From Pontibacter diazotrophicus (GTDB lineage: Bacteria > Bacteroidota > Bacteroidia > Cytophagales > Hymenobacteraceae), in NCBI RefSeq assembly GCF_003367245.1, contig NZ_QRGR01000009.1, positions 124,001 through 188,000 on the forward strand: DNA of 64,000 nucleotides. The letters run 5' to 3'. Within the stretch, counting starts at the first letter, position 1, and each line of letters begins with the position of its first letter. A program made the translations under genes and the position numbers. Under the pieces are notes generated by a model. That model was not told where the DNA came from, did no database searches, and worked only from the letters and a program-made list of their open reading frames with translations. Below are positions 9,225-18,857 of the stretch, piece after piece.

Positions 9225-10196
9225 TTGAGTACTAAAACGCAAAGCATGATGCTATCAAGAAGCGCAAAAAAGATATACTGGATGGGGCGCGACCTGGAAT
9301 GGGCTGAGTTTGTAGCTCTTTATTCGAGAGTGCAATATGAAAACCTGATGGATTTGCCAGCAAGGCAATCGAAAGAAGATTTACTGGAATCTATACTGCA
9401 TGTGGCAGATGCACAGGAGAATTATTTTTCTGTTCATTCACAACTGAAGGCAGAGGACGTGCTTACCTTTATATGTATTGAAGAAGCGAATCCCAATTCG
9501 GTTTTAGCTTATGTAGACAGGGTTCGGGAAATGGCAAGGGGCGCTCGTGACGGCCTTTCGCTTGAGCTCTGGGAGTACGTTAACCGTTTCTACCATACCA
9601 TGAACAGCTATAGCACTGAAAGACTACACCGGGAGGGTATACAGGGTTTTGCCGGGGCAATAGAGTCTAACAGCTGCCGCATTAAAGGTTATATACATAA
9701 CAACATGCTCCGGAATGAGGCATGGATGCTGTTTTCACTGGGGATGTATATGGAAAGGGCCTTCCTGATAACCCGGACGCTCTTGCACCAGATGCAGGCC
9801 ATTGCCACGCAGGAAAGCTCCGGGCAGAACGGGCCTGATGAAAGCTACCAGTTTGCCCTCCTGCTTGGAAGCATAGGGGGCTACGAAATGTTTAAACAGG
9901 GATATCAAAAGAATGCTTCCCGTAAGCTTGCACTCGACTTCCTGTTGTTAAATACAGAATTTCCGAAATCTGTTGTGCATACCCTCACCTCCATCCACAC
10001 GATACTGAAAGACCTTCATGCTGCCCGGCAGGAACAGGAAAGCGCTCTCCAGTCTACTTCACATACCATTCTTTCACAATGCCAGGATTTCACTCCAGGG
10101 GATCAGGCAGAATCAACAGTAGACTTTCTAAAAAAAACACTGGCCAACCTTCATGCGCTGGCCGGGCAGTTGGAGCAAACTTATCTGAAATTCTGA
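9225..10196 (+). CDS. Alpha-E domain protein (DUF403 family)
   Basis: This helical protein of about 316-323 residues belongs to the alpha-E family, the regular companion of circularly permuted ATP-grasp proteins. Family features are the start MLSRSAKKIYWMGRDLEWAE, LWEYVNRFYHTMNSY, and repeated helices with ERAFLITRTLLHQ and LLLGSIGGYEMF. No enzymatic activity is established; it may be a subunit or scaffold of the ligase. Start choice is uncertain. A TTG at 9225 lies 14 bases after AGGAGG (9205-9210), whereas ATG codons at 9246/9249 give the usual MMLSR family N-terminus without an obvious ribosome binding site. The family alignment favours 9246. Confidence 0.88.
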   Translation: MSTKTQSMMLSRSAKKIYWMGRDLEWAEFVALYSRVQYENLMDLPARQSKEDLLESILHVADAQENYFSVHSQLKAEDVLTFICIEEANPNSVLAYVDRVREMARGARDGLSLELWEYVNRFYHTMNSYSTERLHREGIQGFAGAIESNSCRIKGYIHNNMLRNEAWMLFSLGMYMERAFLITRTLLHQMQAIATQESSGQNGPDESYQFALLLGSIGGYEMFKQGYQKNASRKLALDFLLLNTEFPKSVVHTLTSIHTILKDLHAARQEQESALQSTSHTILSQCQDFTPGDQAESTVDFLKKTLANLHALAGQLEQTYLKF

Positions 10197-10262
10197 TTTT
10201 TCAGTCCCGGACATATCTTTACCTACCTCTTTCGTGTTCATGCCAGCTTTAAACTTTTGCTT

Positions 10263-11231
10263 ATGATACCACCAAAATTAAAATCCGGCGACCATGTAAG
10301 GGTCATTGCACCGGCACACGGCCTGTCGCCGAAATTAACGAAGGAAAACAAAGAGCAGGCGATAAAGGGATTTGGCGAACTTGGGCTTACGGTCAGCTAT
10401 GGTAAATATGTGCATGAGCGGGATGAATTCAATACTACCCCCATTGAGAAACGGCTGGAAGACCTGCACGATGCCTTTACAGATCCCAATGTTCAGGCCA
10501 TTATCCCGGCGATGGGTGGTTCAAGCGCCAATCAACTGTTAAAGTATATTGATTATGAACTGATAAGGGAGAACCCGAAGATCCTTTGTGGCCTATCAGA
10601 CATTACGGCATTGGCCAATGCGATTTATGCAAAAACAAAGTTGGTCACCTATTATGGGCCCCATTTCACGATGTTGGGAGCGAGTAAAATTGTAGATTAT
10701 TCTTTTGAGTACATGAAGAAGACCTTTTTCTCCGATGCCGCTGTCCGGATAAATCCTTCTGAATACTACATCGATTCTGAATGGGACAGCCAGGTGATAG
10801 TTAATGAAGGATTCTGGTCAATAAATGAGGGCGAGGTGAAGGGAAAGAGCATTGGCGGGAATTTCATTACCCTCAATTTATTAATGGGCAGTGAATTTAT
10901 GCCGGACCTGACTGACTCCATCGTTTTCTTGGAAGCAAACAAGGTCATCGAATTCAGAGACGTACAAAACTACCTGCAGGCCATCCTCAACCAGCCCGAC
11001 AGCCATAAGATAAAGGGCCTGATCATTGGCCGCTTTCAGAAAGACACCAGCATGACCCGTGAATTACTCACCACCATGATCCACAGCAAAAAAGAGCTAA
11101 AAAATGTACCGGTTGCCGCTAACGTAGACTTTGGCCATACCGCTCCCATGTGCACCCTGCCCGTTGGCGGCAATATCAGCCTTCAGGTGAAGAAAGACGA
11201 TAAGGTGCATATCATAGTGGAGGAACATTGA
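10263..11231 (+). CDS. S66 family L,D-carboxypeptidase / MccF-like peptidase
   Basis: This serine peptidase of about 322 residues belongs to the S66 family, which includes LdcA (murein recycling) and MccF (microcin C self-immunity). Counting from ATG 10263, the Ser nucleophile is S112 in GLSDIT, the Glu is E224 in VFLEAN and the His is H292 in FGHTAP, so the catalytic triad is complete. The profile (GGSSANQLLKYIDYELI, KTKLVTYYGPHF) looks closer to MccF than to classical LdcA. There is no signal peptide, so it should be cytoplasmic. It lies 66 bases after the alpha-E gene on the same strand. Context suggests it cleaves an amide made by the ATP-grasp system, which is inference. A TTG two codons upstream is a less likely start. 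Confidence 0.88.
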   Translation: MIPPKLKSGDHVRVIAPAHGLSPKLTKENKEQAIKGFGELGLTVSYGKYVHERDEFNTTPIEKRLEDLHDAFTDPNVQAIIPAMGGSSANQLLKYIDYELIRENPKILCGLSDITALANAIYAKTKLVTYYGPHFTMLGASKIVDYSFEYMKKTFFSDAAVRINPSEYYIDSEWDSQVIVNEGFWSINEGEVKGKSIGGNFITLNLLMGSEFMPDLTDSIVFLEANKVIEFRDVQNYLQAILNQPDSHKIKGLIIGRFQKDTSMTRELLTTMIHSKKELKNVPVAANVDFGHTAPMCTLPVGGNISLQVKKDDKVHIIVEEH

Positions 11232-11255
11232 CAGCAGCCTGGTTATAAGTTGCTA

Positions 11256-12590
11256 TCAATCATTTGCATCCAGGACCGTTTTCCTGCTACTGCTGTCTTT
11301 ACTGTAATCTATCCTGAACTTCTCCAGGTTCGGGAGGTGCTTCTTTTTTCGTTTTAACTCATGCTGGTACATCACCTGCCCTAAATCTTTCATGAAGGGA
11401 AATCCTACTTCCTCATACTCAGAGTTGTCGTCGTTGAAAATTTCATCTTCATTCACAAGTATAACGGCCGTCAAAAGAAACTCCACCTTGTTTTCAAAGT
11501 CCACGATGTAGGCATTGTCAATTATAAAGCCATAGGCATCCCCTATCTTATTGAAAATCCGGATATTGTCCGGTATCGGTTCCTTTCCATTTCCAAACAT
11601 CAGAAACTTCACATAACTGTCAGGATACTCCTGTGGGTCGTAGGCGGGGTAGTCGCTTTCGCGGGGAAGCATCGACATATACTTATACAAGAAGGCATAG
11701 TCATCGGGCGTCAGGTTAAACCGCTGCTTTTCCGGAACTGACTCCGGGAACAGCGTGGCTTTCAGAATTCCCTGCAGGTTTTCTACGGATATGTAATTCT
11801 TACCTGAAAAATCCATCGGCTCATTCACAAACTTGTCGTCCTTATAATGGCCTTTCCCCAACATGACGTTGCTCAACCTGGTTGGTACAGGTGCAGGATT
11901 CCTGTTGAGTGGCTGCCGGTATAGGATATTGTCACCTTCATAAAAAGTAAAAGGATTGGTATGGGCATTTTCATCAGGGCTCAGGAAGATGGACAAGCGA
12001 TGCACCAGCCGTACATCCTCATAGCCTTTCTGGTGCAGCGCCTGGTTAAGCTGCTGCTGCCCTATAAACTCATATAAGCGGTTAAAGGCATCGTTATCAC
12101 TCACAAGCAACACCTTTTTGATATAATGCGCAATAGTAGGAAGCTGATTTTGCGAACTGCTGTCGACTTTTACGTCACTTTGGCCGGCGTATGCACTGTC
12201 TATCTGCAGAGGCGTGTATTTGTTTAAGCCTGCAATATTTAACTCATTCAACTTCTCCAGCGCTACCAGCGCCGCCGGCAGCTTGATGGTGCTGGCCGGG
12301 TAAAAATACTCCTTCTCGTTAAGCCGATAATTATAGGAGGTAAAGTGCGGCTGGTTCTGAGCGTCGCGGTCTATTTGCGTGTACAGGATCTGCACCCGGT
12401 ACTTATCGGGGTTATCCAGTATCTCCTGAAACTTCTCCGGGTGTTCCTTCAGGACTTTCTGAATTAGTTTCTTTGACTTCATCGTCTGTGCAGAGGCAGC
12501 CTTTTGGTGCAGAAATAAACTTGCGTGGAGGAACAACAAACACAAAAGCACTGGCAGCCTTAACTTGCTGCGCCGATCGGTTTTACTCAT
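11256..12590 (-). CDS. Exported class A beta-lactamase-fold serine hydrolase
   Basis: This 444-residue protein has a cleavable signal (LPVLLCLLFLHASLFL, cleavage near ASAQ) and a beta-lactamase-like (PF13354-type) domain. All three active-site signatures are visible: STIK (SxxK) in YPASTIKLPAAL at about residue 99, SDN in VSDNDAFNRLYEF, and KIG as the KTG-box equivalent. The protein is larger than a true class A beta-lactamase (about 290 residues) and has extra insertions. A periplasmic D,D-peptidase or esterase role is therefore at least as likely as antibiotic resistance. It converges with the S66 peptidase gene, with a 24-base gap between the stops. Confidence 0.82.
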   Translation of the reverse strand: MSKTDRRSKLRLPVLLCLLFLHASLFLHQKAASAQTMKSKKLIQKVLKEHPEKFQEILDNPDKYRVQILYTQIDRDAQNQPHFTSYNYRLNEKEYFYPASTIKLPAALVALEKLNELNIAGLNKYTPLQIDSAYAGQSDVKVDSSSQNQLPTIAHYIKKVLLVSDNDAFNRLYEFIGQQQLNQALHQKGYEDVRLVHRLSIFLSPDENAHTNPFTFYEGDNILYRQPLNRNPAPVPTRLSNVMLGKGHYKDDKFVNEPMDFSGKNYISVENLQGILKATLFPESVPEKQRFNLTPDDYAFLYKYMSMLPRESDYPAYDPQEYPDSYVKFLMFGNGKEPIPDNIRIFNKIGDAYGFIIDNAYIVDFENKVEFLLTAVILVNEDEIFNDDNSEYEEVGFPFMKDLGQVMYQHELKRKKKHLPNLEKFRIDYSKDSSSRKTVLDAND

Positions 12591-12779
12591 AATAGCCGTG
12601 GATATTCTAATATCAAGGTACAGACTTTTATGAACTTCTCCATATAGGAAGCGGAAAAGGAAAAATACTGAAGAAAGAATTACGTTGTACTTTCAATCAA
12701 ATTCCTGGCAGTACACATCAAGTTTATAGTGCTGAAAACTTATAATGGCCAGTTCAAAATTTATTAATGCCACTGCACT

Positions 12780-12809
12780 TTTGCAGTACATCAACCTTTG
12801 CTAACTTTA
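12780..12809 (+). promoter_or_regulatory. Candidate Bacteroidota promoter (-33/-7)
   Basis: TTTG at 12780-12783 and TAACTTTA at 12802-12809, with an 18-base spacer, fit the Bacteroidota TTTG / TAnnTTTG consensus with one mismatch. The element lies 40 bases before the ATG of the Ig-like repeat protein. The remainder of 12591-12849 shows nothing else. Confidence 0.4.
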
Positions 12810-12849
12810 AAGCTTCTCAAAGCCTGAATCATACGTCTGTTTTCTTTAT

Positions 12850-14457
12850 ATGAAAAAAAGTATCCTGTTTTTTTCTGTCTTCTTATTGTTCATCACCAAA
12901 GTATCTGCACAGAATGACACGGTAAGAGTGCCGGCTCCTACTGTTATAGCCTCTCCCCCGACTGTTATAAATACTCCCCTGAAACTTAATTTCCCGGAAC
13001 AACCGAACTGGAACGTATTGAAAGAGGGAGAAAGACTCCAGTTTGAGGCAAAAGCCTCCGGTGGTGCTGACAGCACTTATACCTATGCCCTCACACAGGG
13101 GCGGGAAGAGGGAATGGAATTTGACTCCCTTGGCCGCTTCTCCTGGACCCCCAGCTACGATTTTGTAGACCGCCTGAGCGATGGGCGTACAGTTCAGCTT
13201 CTTTTTGAGGCAAGAAACAAAAAAGGTGAGAGTGTGAACCAGGTAGTGGAGTTAAAAGTAGAGCATGTTAACCGCCCTCCTGTTGTTGCCGAACTGAAGC
13301 CGTTCTATGTCCGGTATAGCACGCAGAACACCTATACCATAGAATCATCAGCGGTAAAGGACGAGGACAATGACCCCATTGTGTTTGTGCCTGTTACAAA
13401 CGCAATGCCACAGGGAGCCAAGCTCTCAGCACAGGGAGAGTTTACCTGGAAGCCGTCCACCAGCCAATTCAGGCAGCTACAGAAAGAGCCGCTTATGCTG
13501 GAGTTTTATGTAGAGGACCAGCCGGCAAAAGCCCGTACGAAAGGTACTTTTAAAATTGCAGCAACCCAGCAGGATCTGCCTCCCAGCATACAGATGATTC
13601 CGTCTCAGAAGAGATTCGCCTATGATGAGAATGCCACCATCAACATTATGTTTCAGTTGACCGACGAAAACGGGGAAAGCGATATAGCCTCGTTTAGTTT
13701 TATTTCTGAAAACACAAATGTTCCTGCCACCGCGCTTGTGAAGAACACACCTTCCCAGTATGAGTTTATCTGGAGACCGGGTTACGATTTTGTGAAAGAC
13801 CCTCTGGATTCTCTTACGTTTGATGTCACCTTCTTTGTGATGGATAGATCGAACCAGCGGGATACCCGCACAGTGACTTTCGCGATAAAGAACGCAGTGA
13901 ATGAGGAAGAAATGGACCAAAAGCTCTATAATGAGTATCGGTCGTCGCTGGTAAAGGCCTGGGATCTGATGGAGCAGTTAAAGGAGGCTGAAAAGGACCT
14001 TAAGAAAAAGTACAACCGGGCTAAGAGAGGGAAAAAAGGCAGATCACTTACCAATGCCTCTTTAGGAGCCGTAACGGGCATTTCGCCAGTGGTAGTAGAG
14101 GAGCCTGGCACTTCTAAAAAGATAACTGCCGTTGGGGGCACCATGGTGATGACGATTGGAACGCTGGAAGCAACCGAAGTAATCGGACGCTCTACCAAAG
14201 ACCTGATAGAACGCCTGAACTACATTATTGAGAAGCGAAACGAGCTGCAGACAAAGGGCGACATTTTTGCCCGCAAGTATGCGCTTAAATCATCACGCCG
14301 CAGCCCGGAGTTTATGAAAGACGTTGATAATTTTGTGGCCGTGATGAGCCTGAAAGGCATGGTAGCCCTGGAGCTGGATGCTGGCTGGCAAAACAAATCT
14401 AAGCCAACAAACGAAAACGTGACCAAAACATTCAAGGACTTCAGTTCCGGGAACTGA
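12850..14457 (+). CDS. Secreted protein with cadherin/Ig-like repeats and coiled coil
   Basis: This 535-residue protein has a signal peptide (MKKSILFFSVFLLFITKVSA) and three tandem Ig/cadherin-like repeats at about 45-350. Each shows a 'G.F.W.P..DF'-type core (GRFSWTPSYDFVDRL, GEFTWKPSTSQFRQL, YEFIWRPGYDFVKDP), like the putative-Ig repeats of Bacteroidota surface proteins. A charged helical stretch (about 355-400) probably forms a coiled coil, followed by a Gly/Val-rich patch (about 410-445) and a helical tail. No catalytic motif is present. It is probably periplasmic or cell-surface and structural; I do not recognise a named function. It stands alone, with a promoter-like element before it and a strong terminator after. 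Confidence 0.75.
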   Translation: MKKSILFFSVFLLFITKVSAQNDTVRVPAPTVIASPPTVINTPLKLNFPEQPNWNVLKEGERLQFEAKASGGADSTYTYALTQGREEGMEFDSLGRFSWTPSYDFVDRLSDGRTVQLLFEARNKKGESVNQVVELKVEHVNRPPVVAELKPFYVRYSTQNTYTIESSAVKDEDNDPIVFVPVTNAMPQGAKLSAQGEFTWKPSTSQFRQLQKEPLMLEFYVEDQPAKARTKGTFKIAATQQDLPPSIQMIPSQKRFAYDENATINIMFQLTDENGESDIASFSFISENTNVPATALVKNTPSQYEFIWRPGYDFVKDPLDSLTFDVTFFVMDRSNQRDTRTVTFAIKNAVNEEEMDQKLYNEYRSSLVKAWDLMEQLKEAEKDLKKKYNRAKRGKKGRSLTNASLGAVTGISPVVVEEPGTSKKITAVGGTMVMTIGTLEATEVIGRSTKDLIERLNYIIEKRNELQTKGDIFARKYALKSSRRSPEFMKDVDNFVAVMSLKGMVALELDAGWQNKSKPTNENVTKTFKDFSSGN

Positions 14458-14476
14458 TTGCTGTAAATACTGAAGT

Positions 14477-14529
14477 AAATCAGCGCCCTCATCATATAGT
14501 TTAAAACTGTATGATGAGGGCGCTGATTT
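14477..14529 (+). terminator. Terminator after the Ig-repeat gene
   Basis: A perfect 20-bp stem, 14477-14496 with 14510-14529, continues through a wobble pair into AGTTT/AAACT around a tiny loop. A T-rich run follows (TTTTTCTTTT). It begins 19 bases after the stop of the preceding gene. Since A-tracts flank the 5' arm, it may act on both strands. Confidence 0.85.
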
Positions 14530-14580
14530 TTCTTTTAGACCATTATTAACTAAATACTGCGTACGAAGCTGTCCTACAGA

Positions 14581-14615
14581 ACCCACCCCTGCCCCTCCAA
14601 GGAGGGGAGGGGAAT
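14581..14615. repeat. C-rich interspersed palindromic repeat, copy 1
   Basis: ACCCACCCCTGCCCCTCC, then AA, then GGAGGGG and a further GGGGAAT. It belongs to a repeat family also seen at 51062, 56831, 59881 and 59924. It lies in the gap between two convergent genes. Confidence 0.8.
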
Positions 14616-14720
14616 CTGCAGACAGGCAAAATATAATACGCATGAACCGCTGATTTTTCTTTTAGATTTAGCCGGATCCCTCAATCAGGTATCCTGTTTT
14701 GTTAGGAAGCAGAGATGTTC

Positions 14721-17700
14721 TTATGCTTTATCATTCCTGAAATACAACCTGAAAGTTGTTCCCTTTCCTTCCTCACTCTCCACTTCTATTCTACCGCCGG
14801 CATTGTCCATCATGCGCTTCACAATGTAAAGCCCCATGCCTGTGCCATCTACATGGGAGTGGAAGCGCTTGAAGAGGGTGAACATCTTACCAACGTTTTC
14901 CTCACTAACTCCCAACCCGTTATCCGCCACGGTTAGCAGTACGTGGTCCTCTACCTGCTCCGCTTTAATACGCACCTGGGGCTGCCGGTCTGGCGAACTA
15001 TACTTGATGGCATTGGTTACCAGGTTATACAGGATGCTGTAGAGGTTCTTCCTTGAGAAGCGAACATGAGTCCCCTTTTCAAAGTCGGTATGCAGTTGGG
15101 CCTTCGCCTGTGAAACCATGTCCTGGGTGTTAGCCGCTACATTTCTGAAAACCTCCTGCAGCTCTACCAACTCCGCTTCGCCGTCTATATCCCGCTGCAC
15201 CTTGGCAATGTCTGTCAAATCTTTGATAACATCCTTAAAACGGCGGATAGAATCTTTTGTCATTTCAAAAAGAGGCTTTGTCGGTTCCCCTGGCAAAGGG
15301 TCTGACGACTCTATTTGCTCTTCCAGTAACAACAGCAAACCTTCAATATTGGCTACCGGTGCTTTCAGGTCATGCGAGGCCGTGTACACAAATGTATCCA
15401 GGTCAGCGTTTACTTTTAGCAAATGCTCGTTAGTGCTCTGCAGGCTTTCCTGAGTGGCCTTCAGGTCTGAGAGATCGATAAAGGAACCCAGCACCCGGTA
15501 TGGAATCTGGTACTCATTCTGCAGGATATAAGCACGGTTTGCTACATAGGCGTAGGTTCCGTCTTTTCTGGCAATACGATACTCCCCCGACCACTGGTCT
15601 TTGCCATAGTTCACAGCATTGTTTATCTCCTTTACCATCTGTGCCCTATCATCGGGGTGCACTATATCAAACCATCCCTGCACACCCGGGTTCATCTCTG
15701 CTGTCTCGTAGCCCAGTATGCTTTTGAGGCTCTCACTCCACCAGATTTCATTTGTTACCAGGTTCCAGTCCCACACCACATCATTTGTCGCCATGGATAC
15801 CAGCCGGAAACGCTCTTCGCTATCGGCCAGCGCCTGCGTACGCTCTGCCACCCTTTTCTCCAGCTCATTGTTCAACCTGATTAAATCTTCCTCTGCCTTT
15901 TTAATTTCTTCATAAGCGAGTAAGACTTTTTCTTCCGTGATTTTCTTCTCTGTGATGTCGGCCATGGTGATAGTTACCCCGTCTCCCATTTTCACAGCAG
16001 CAATTTCGTACCAGGCTTTATGGTTATTTACCTCCAGTTGCTGCTCGATGTGTAGTGGCTGGCCAGTCTCCACCACGCTCACAAACTTTTTAAAGAGACC
16101 GCTTTTCTTCAGAAAGGGAAGGTCTGCCAGCACATTATTGTTTACAAGCCGCGCGTTTGACTTACCCAGTAGTTCCTCCGCCTTCCTGTTTAGCAGACTC
16201 CAGGTAAAATCTGTTACCTCTTGCTGCTCATCCCGCACAGCCCGGAAAGCCATGATATTGTTCAGGGAGCTGTTCAGCACGCCCTGCACCACATTGCTGA
16301 GCTCCTTTAGCGTGGTAACATCCACAAAGCTGAGCACAATGCCATCTTTATGGCCATCATGCTTCAGGTACGGAATAATACGCATGAGAAAGCACCTGCC
16401 TTCATTTGTCTCTACCTCCTGCTCCACCTCACCGGACGTATTGTTTACTTTCTGTATGTTCTCGAGTAAATCAGCGTGCCTCAGATTGTGAGACAGGTGA
16501 TGGATAGGGCGCCCCAGGTCACTGTCGATAATGTTGATCAACTCTTTCACCGTAGGCGTAAACTTCCGGATAATAAGGTGGTGGTCAAGGAAGAGCTGCC
16601 CAATGTTCGAGCTCCGGATATAGTTATCCAGGTCCTCGTTCAGTTCATGCAGCTCCTTTATCTTTAACTGATGCTCGGTGTTTACGGTATGTAGTTCCTC
16701 GTTCAGGGACTGCATTTCCTCGTTCGAGCTTTGCAGTTCCTCGTTAGAAGACATCAGTTCCTCGTTCGTGGACTGCAGTTCTTCGTTGGAGGTGCTTAAA
16801 TCCTGTACCGTTAAATGCAGGCCCTCCCGAGCTTCCTTCAGCTCCATCTCCAGGGCAGAAAGCTGCTGGTAATAGTCCGAATCCGATACCATAGACAAGT
16901 CTGTGGCTTTCGGCAGCAGGTTCGTCTGCGCAATCTCCTGCAGCAGGATGAGTATTACCTTCGGTTGGTTTTTGTCAGCAGCGATGGGCCGGATGGAGAC
17001 ATTCACAAACCAGTCTTTCTTCCCGTTTTTCACAGCCACCTGCCGGACCAGTACTTTCCTGTTCTGCTTCAGCGCCTTCCGTACGCCTACGCTTATCGCT
17101 ACCGCCAGTTCTTCCGGTACCATTTTCAGAAGATTAAAGTGCAGGCGCCTGTTAGGGAACTTTAAGAACCGGCTGATGTCCCCGATGCCGTGCAGCAACT
17201 GGTAGTTCTCATCCACATAAAGCCCCGTCACCTTAAAATCCTCCGCTACTGAATCCATAAAAGATTCGCTGTAGCGGTTGAGCTGGGCAACCTTAAACGT
17301 AGACTGCTTATCCGCAGACAAGGCGGGGGCATAGTCTGTGATACCGTAGTTTTGCTGTATGCTGCGGCTTTCCTTTATCTTCCGGAATAGTTTCCACTTT
17401 CTGTTTTCCTCAGAAAAGAAGGCTTTCATCTCCCCGATGTTCTCACTGGGCCCCAGCAACAGATAACCGTTCTGGTTCAGGGCATAGGGAAACAGGGAAA
17501 GGACTTTCTTCTGAAGGCTCGGGTTAAGATAAATGAGCATGTTACGACAGCTGATCAGGTCGATCCGGCCAAAAGGCGGGTCTTTCTGCAAGTCGTGCTG
17601 TGCAAATACAACCAGCTTCCGGATTTCCTCATTCACGATATACCGTTCCCCGCGCTGGTGGAAGAAGCGCGCCAGCCTTTCAGCAGAAACATCCTTCGCT

Positions 17701-18827
17701 ATGGAGGCCGGGTATGAGCCTTTTGAGGCTTGCGTGATAGCGCGCTTGTCTATGTCTGTGGCAAAGAGTTTTATGTTCGGCTCTCTCTCCATCTCCTCAA
17801 AGCACTCCTTAAAGAGAATGGCCATGGAGTACACTTCTTCGCCCGTACTGCAGGCTGTTACCCATACTTTAACAGGCTCATCCGCTGCCTTGCTTTCTAT
17901 AATCTGGGGGATAACCTCCTGCCTCAGTAATTCGAATGCCTCCGGGTCGCGGAAGAAATGGGTAACACCAATAAAGAAGTCCTGGCTTATCAGGTTGATC
18001 TCCGCAGGGTTTTCATGCAGATAGTTCAGGTATTCCGGCAACGTCTTCAACAGCAGGGTATCCATGCGCTTCCGGAGCCTCCGGTTAATTGTCGCCTGCT
18101 TATAATCCGTAAAGTCAGTCTGTGTATGGGTATAGATCAGGTCCAGTATTTCCTGTAGTACGGCGCCATCCTCTTCACCATTCTCCTGCGATTTTACCAA
18201 CGGCACCTTGCGGGTGTAGCCGATGATTTCTTCCGGCATACGCTCCGGTGACAGCACATAATCTGCGAACCCGGCCTCGATGGCGCTGCGGGGCATGCCA
18301 TCGAATTTGGCTGATTTCGGGTCCTGCACCACCACCATGCCACCGGCCTCTTTGATGGCCCTGCCCCCCTTTGTCCCGTCAGATCCTGTGCCCGACAATA
18401 TAACGCCAATCGCATACCGGCCAAGGTCTTTCGCCATGGACGCAAAGAAAACATCAATGGCAAAATTCGGCTCCCGGTCCCGGGTTTTATCTGCCAGGCG
18501 AAGCCGGCCCTTTTCCATGGTCAGTTGTTTGCCGCTGGGCAACACATACACACAGTTTGGCCTGGTGAGCATATTGTCCTCCGCTTCCTGTACCTGCATC
18601 TGGGTATGCTTCGAGAGCAGCTCCGCCATCAGGCTCTTGTGGTCGGGCGAGAGGTGCTGTATAATAACAAACGAGAAGCTTGAGTTGCTCGGAAAATGGT
18701 CGAACAGCTGATGAATGGCCTGTAAGCCACCTGCAGACGCACCTATACCCACCAAGTAGTGATCTGCCGGACGGGATGATTCTTTGCGTACAGGCGCCTG
18801 TTTATTCATATCAATCATAAAGCTCAA
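14721..18827 (-). CDS. CheB-CheR-PAS-histidine kinase fusion protein
   Basis: This 1368-residue multidomain signalling protein is read leftward. Domains in order: CheB methylesterase (about 22-205, [12 protein letters not shown] and GTGSDG); CheR methyltransferase (about 215-490, [22 protein letters not shown]); a PAS-like region (about 530-640); a coiled coil of seven-residue repeats ([28 protein letters not shown], about 670-740); and two to three more PAS domains (about 745-1130, the last with [12 protein letters not shown]). The end is a HisKA domain with phospho-acceptor His at about 1152 in SHDLKAP, then HATPase_c with [17 protein letters not shown] and [13 protein letters not shown]. 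No receiver domain is visible. It follows the phytochrome gene by 30 bases, so the phytochrome probably supplies its light input (inference). An internal ATG four codons in could also be the start. Confidence 0.92.
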   Translation of the reverse strand: MSFMIDMNKQAPVRKESSRPADHYLVGIGASAGGLQAIHQLFDHFPSNSSFSFVIIQHLSPDHKSLMAELLSKHTQMQVQEAEDNMLTRPNCVYVLPSGKQLTMEKGRLRLADKTRDREPNFAIDVFFASMAKDLGRYAIGVILSGTGSDGTKGGRAIKEAGGMVVVQDPKSAKFDGMPRSAIEAGFADYVLSPERMPEEIIGYTRKVPLVKSQENGEEDGAVLQEILDLIYTHTQTDFTDYKQATINRRLRKRMDTLLLKTLPEYLNYLHENPAEINLISQDFFIGVTHFFRDPEAFELLRQEVIPQIIESKAADEPVKVWVTACSTGEEVYSMAILFKECFEEMEREPNIKLFATDIDKRAITQASKGSYPASIAKDVSAERLARFFHQRGERYIVNEEIRKLVVFAQHDLQKDPPFGRIDLISCRNMLIYLNPSLQKKVLSLFPYALNQNGYLLLGPSENIGEMKAFFSEENRKWKLFRKIKESRSIQQNYGITDYAPALSADKQSTFKVAQLNRYSESFMDSVAEDFKVTGLYVDENYQLLHGIGDISRFLKFPNRRLHFNLLKMVPEELAVAISVGVRKALKQNRKVLVRQVAVKNGKKDWFVNVSIRPIAADKNQPKVILILLQEIAQTNLLPKATDLSMVSDSDYYQQLSALEMELKEAREGLHLTVQDLSTSNEELQSTNEELMSSNEELQSSNEEMQSLNEELHTVNTEHQLKIKELHELNEDLDNYIRSSNIGQLFLDHHLIIRKFTPTVKELINIIDSDLGRPIHHLSHNLRHADLLENIQKVNNTSGEVEQEVETNEGRCFLMRIIPYLKHDGHKDGIVLSFVDVTTLKELSNVVQGVLNSSLNNIMAFRAVRDEQQEVTDFTWSLLNRKAEELLGKSNARLVNNNVLADLPFLKKSGLFKKFVSVVETGQPLHIEQQLEVNNHKAWYEIAAVKMGDGVTITMADITEKKITEEKVLLAYEEIKKAEEDLIRLNNELEKRVAERTQALADSEERFRLVSMATNDVVWDWNLVTNEIWWSESLKSILGYETAEMNPGVQGWFDIVHPDDRAQMVKEINNAVNYGKDQWSGEYRIARKDGTYAYVANRAYILQNEYQIPYRVLGSFIDLSDLKATQESLQSTNEHLLKVNADLDTFVYTASHDLKAPVANIEGLLLLLEEQIESSDPLPGEPTKPLFEMTKDSIRRFKDVIKDLTDIAKVQRDIDGEAELVELQEVFRNVAANTQDMVSQAKAQLHTDFEKGTHVRFSRKNLYSILYNLVTNAIKYSSPDRQPQVRIKAEQVEDHVLLTVADNGLGVSEENVGKMFTLFKRFHSHVDGTGMGLYIVKRMMDNAGGRIEVESEEGKGTTFRLYFRNDKA

Positions 18828-18857
18828 ACCTTGAATAAGGCTGAAATAGGCATGCTC

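Noticed and set aside
11256-12590. Antibiotic-resistance class A beta-lactamase
   Set aside because: The active-site motifs fit, but the length and insertions are unlike true class A enzymes, so only the fold-level call is kept.
16670-16800. Apparent short tandem DNA repeat of about 21 bases, considered as a CRISPR or minisatellite
   Set aside because: It encodes the heptad coiled coil ([11 protein letters not shown]) of the CheB-CheR kinase; units diverge at the DNA level and have no spacers.
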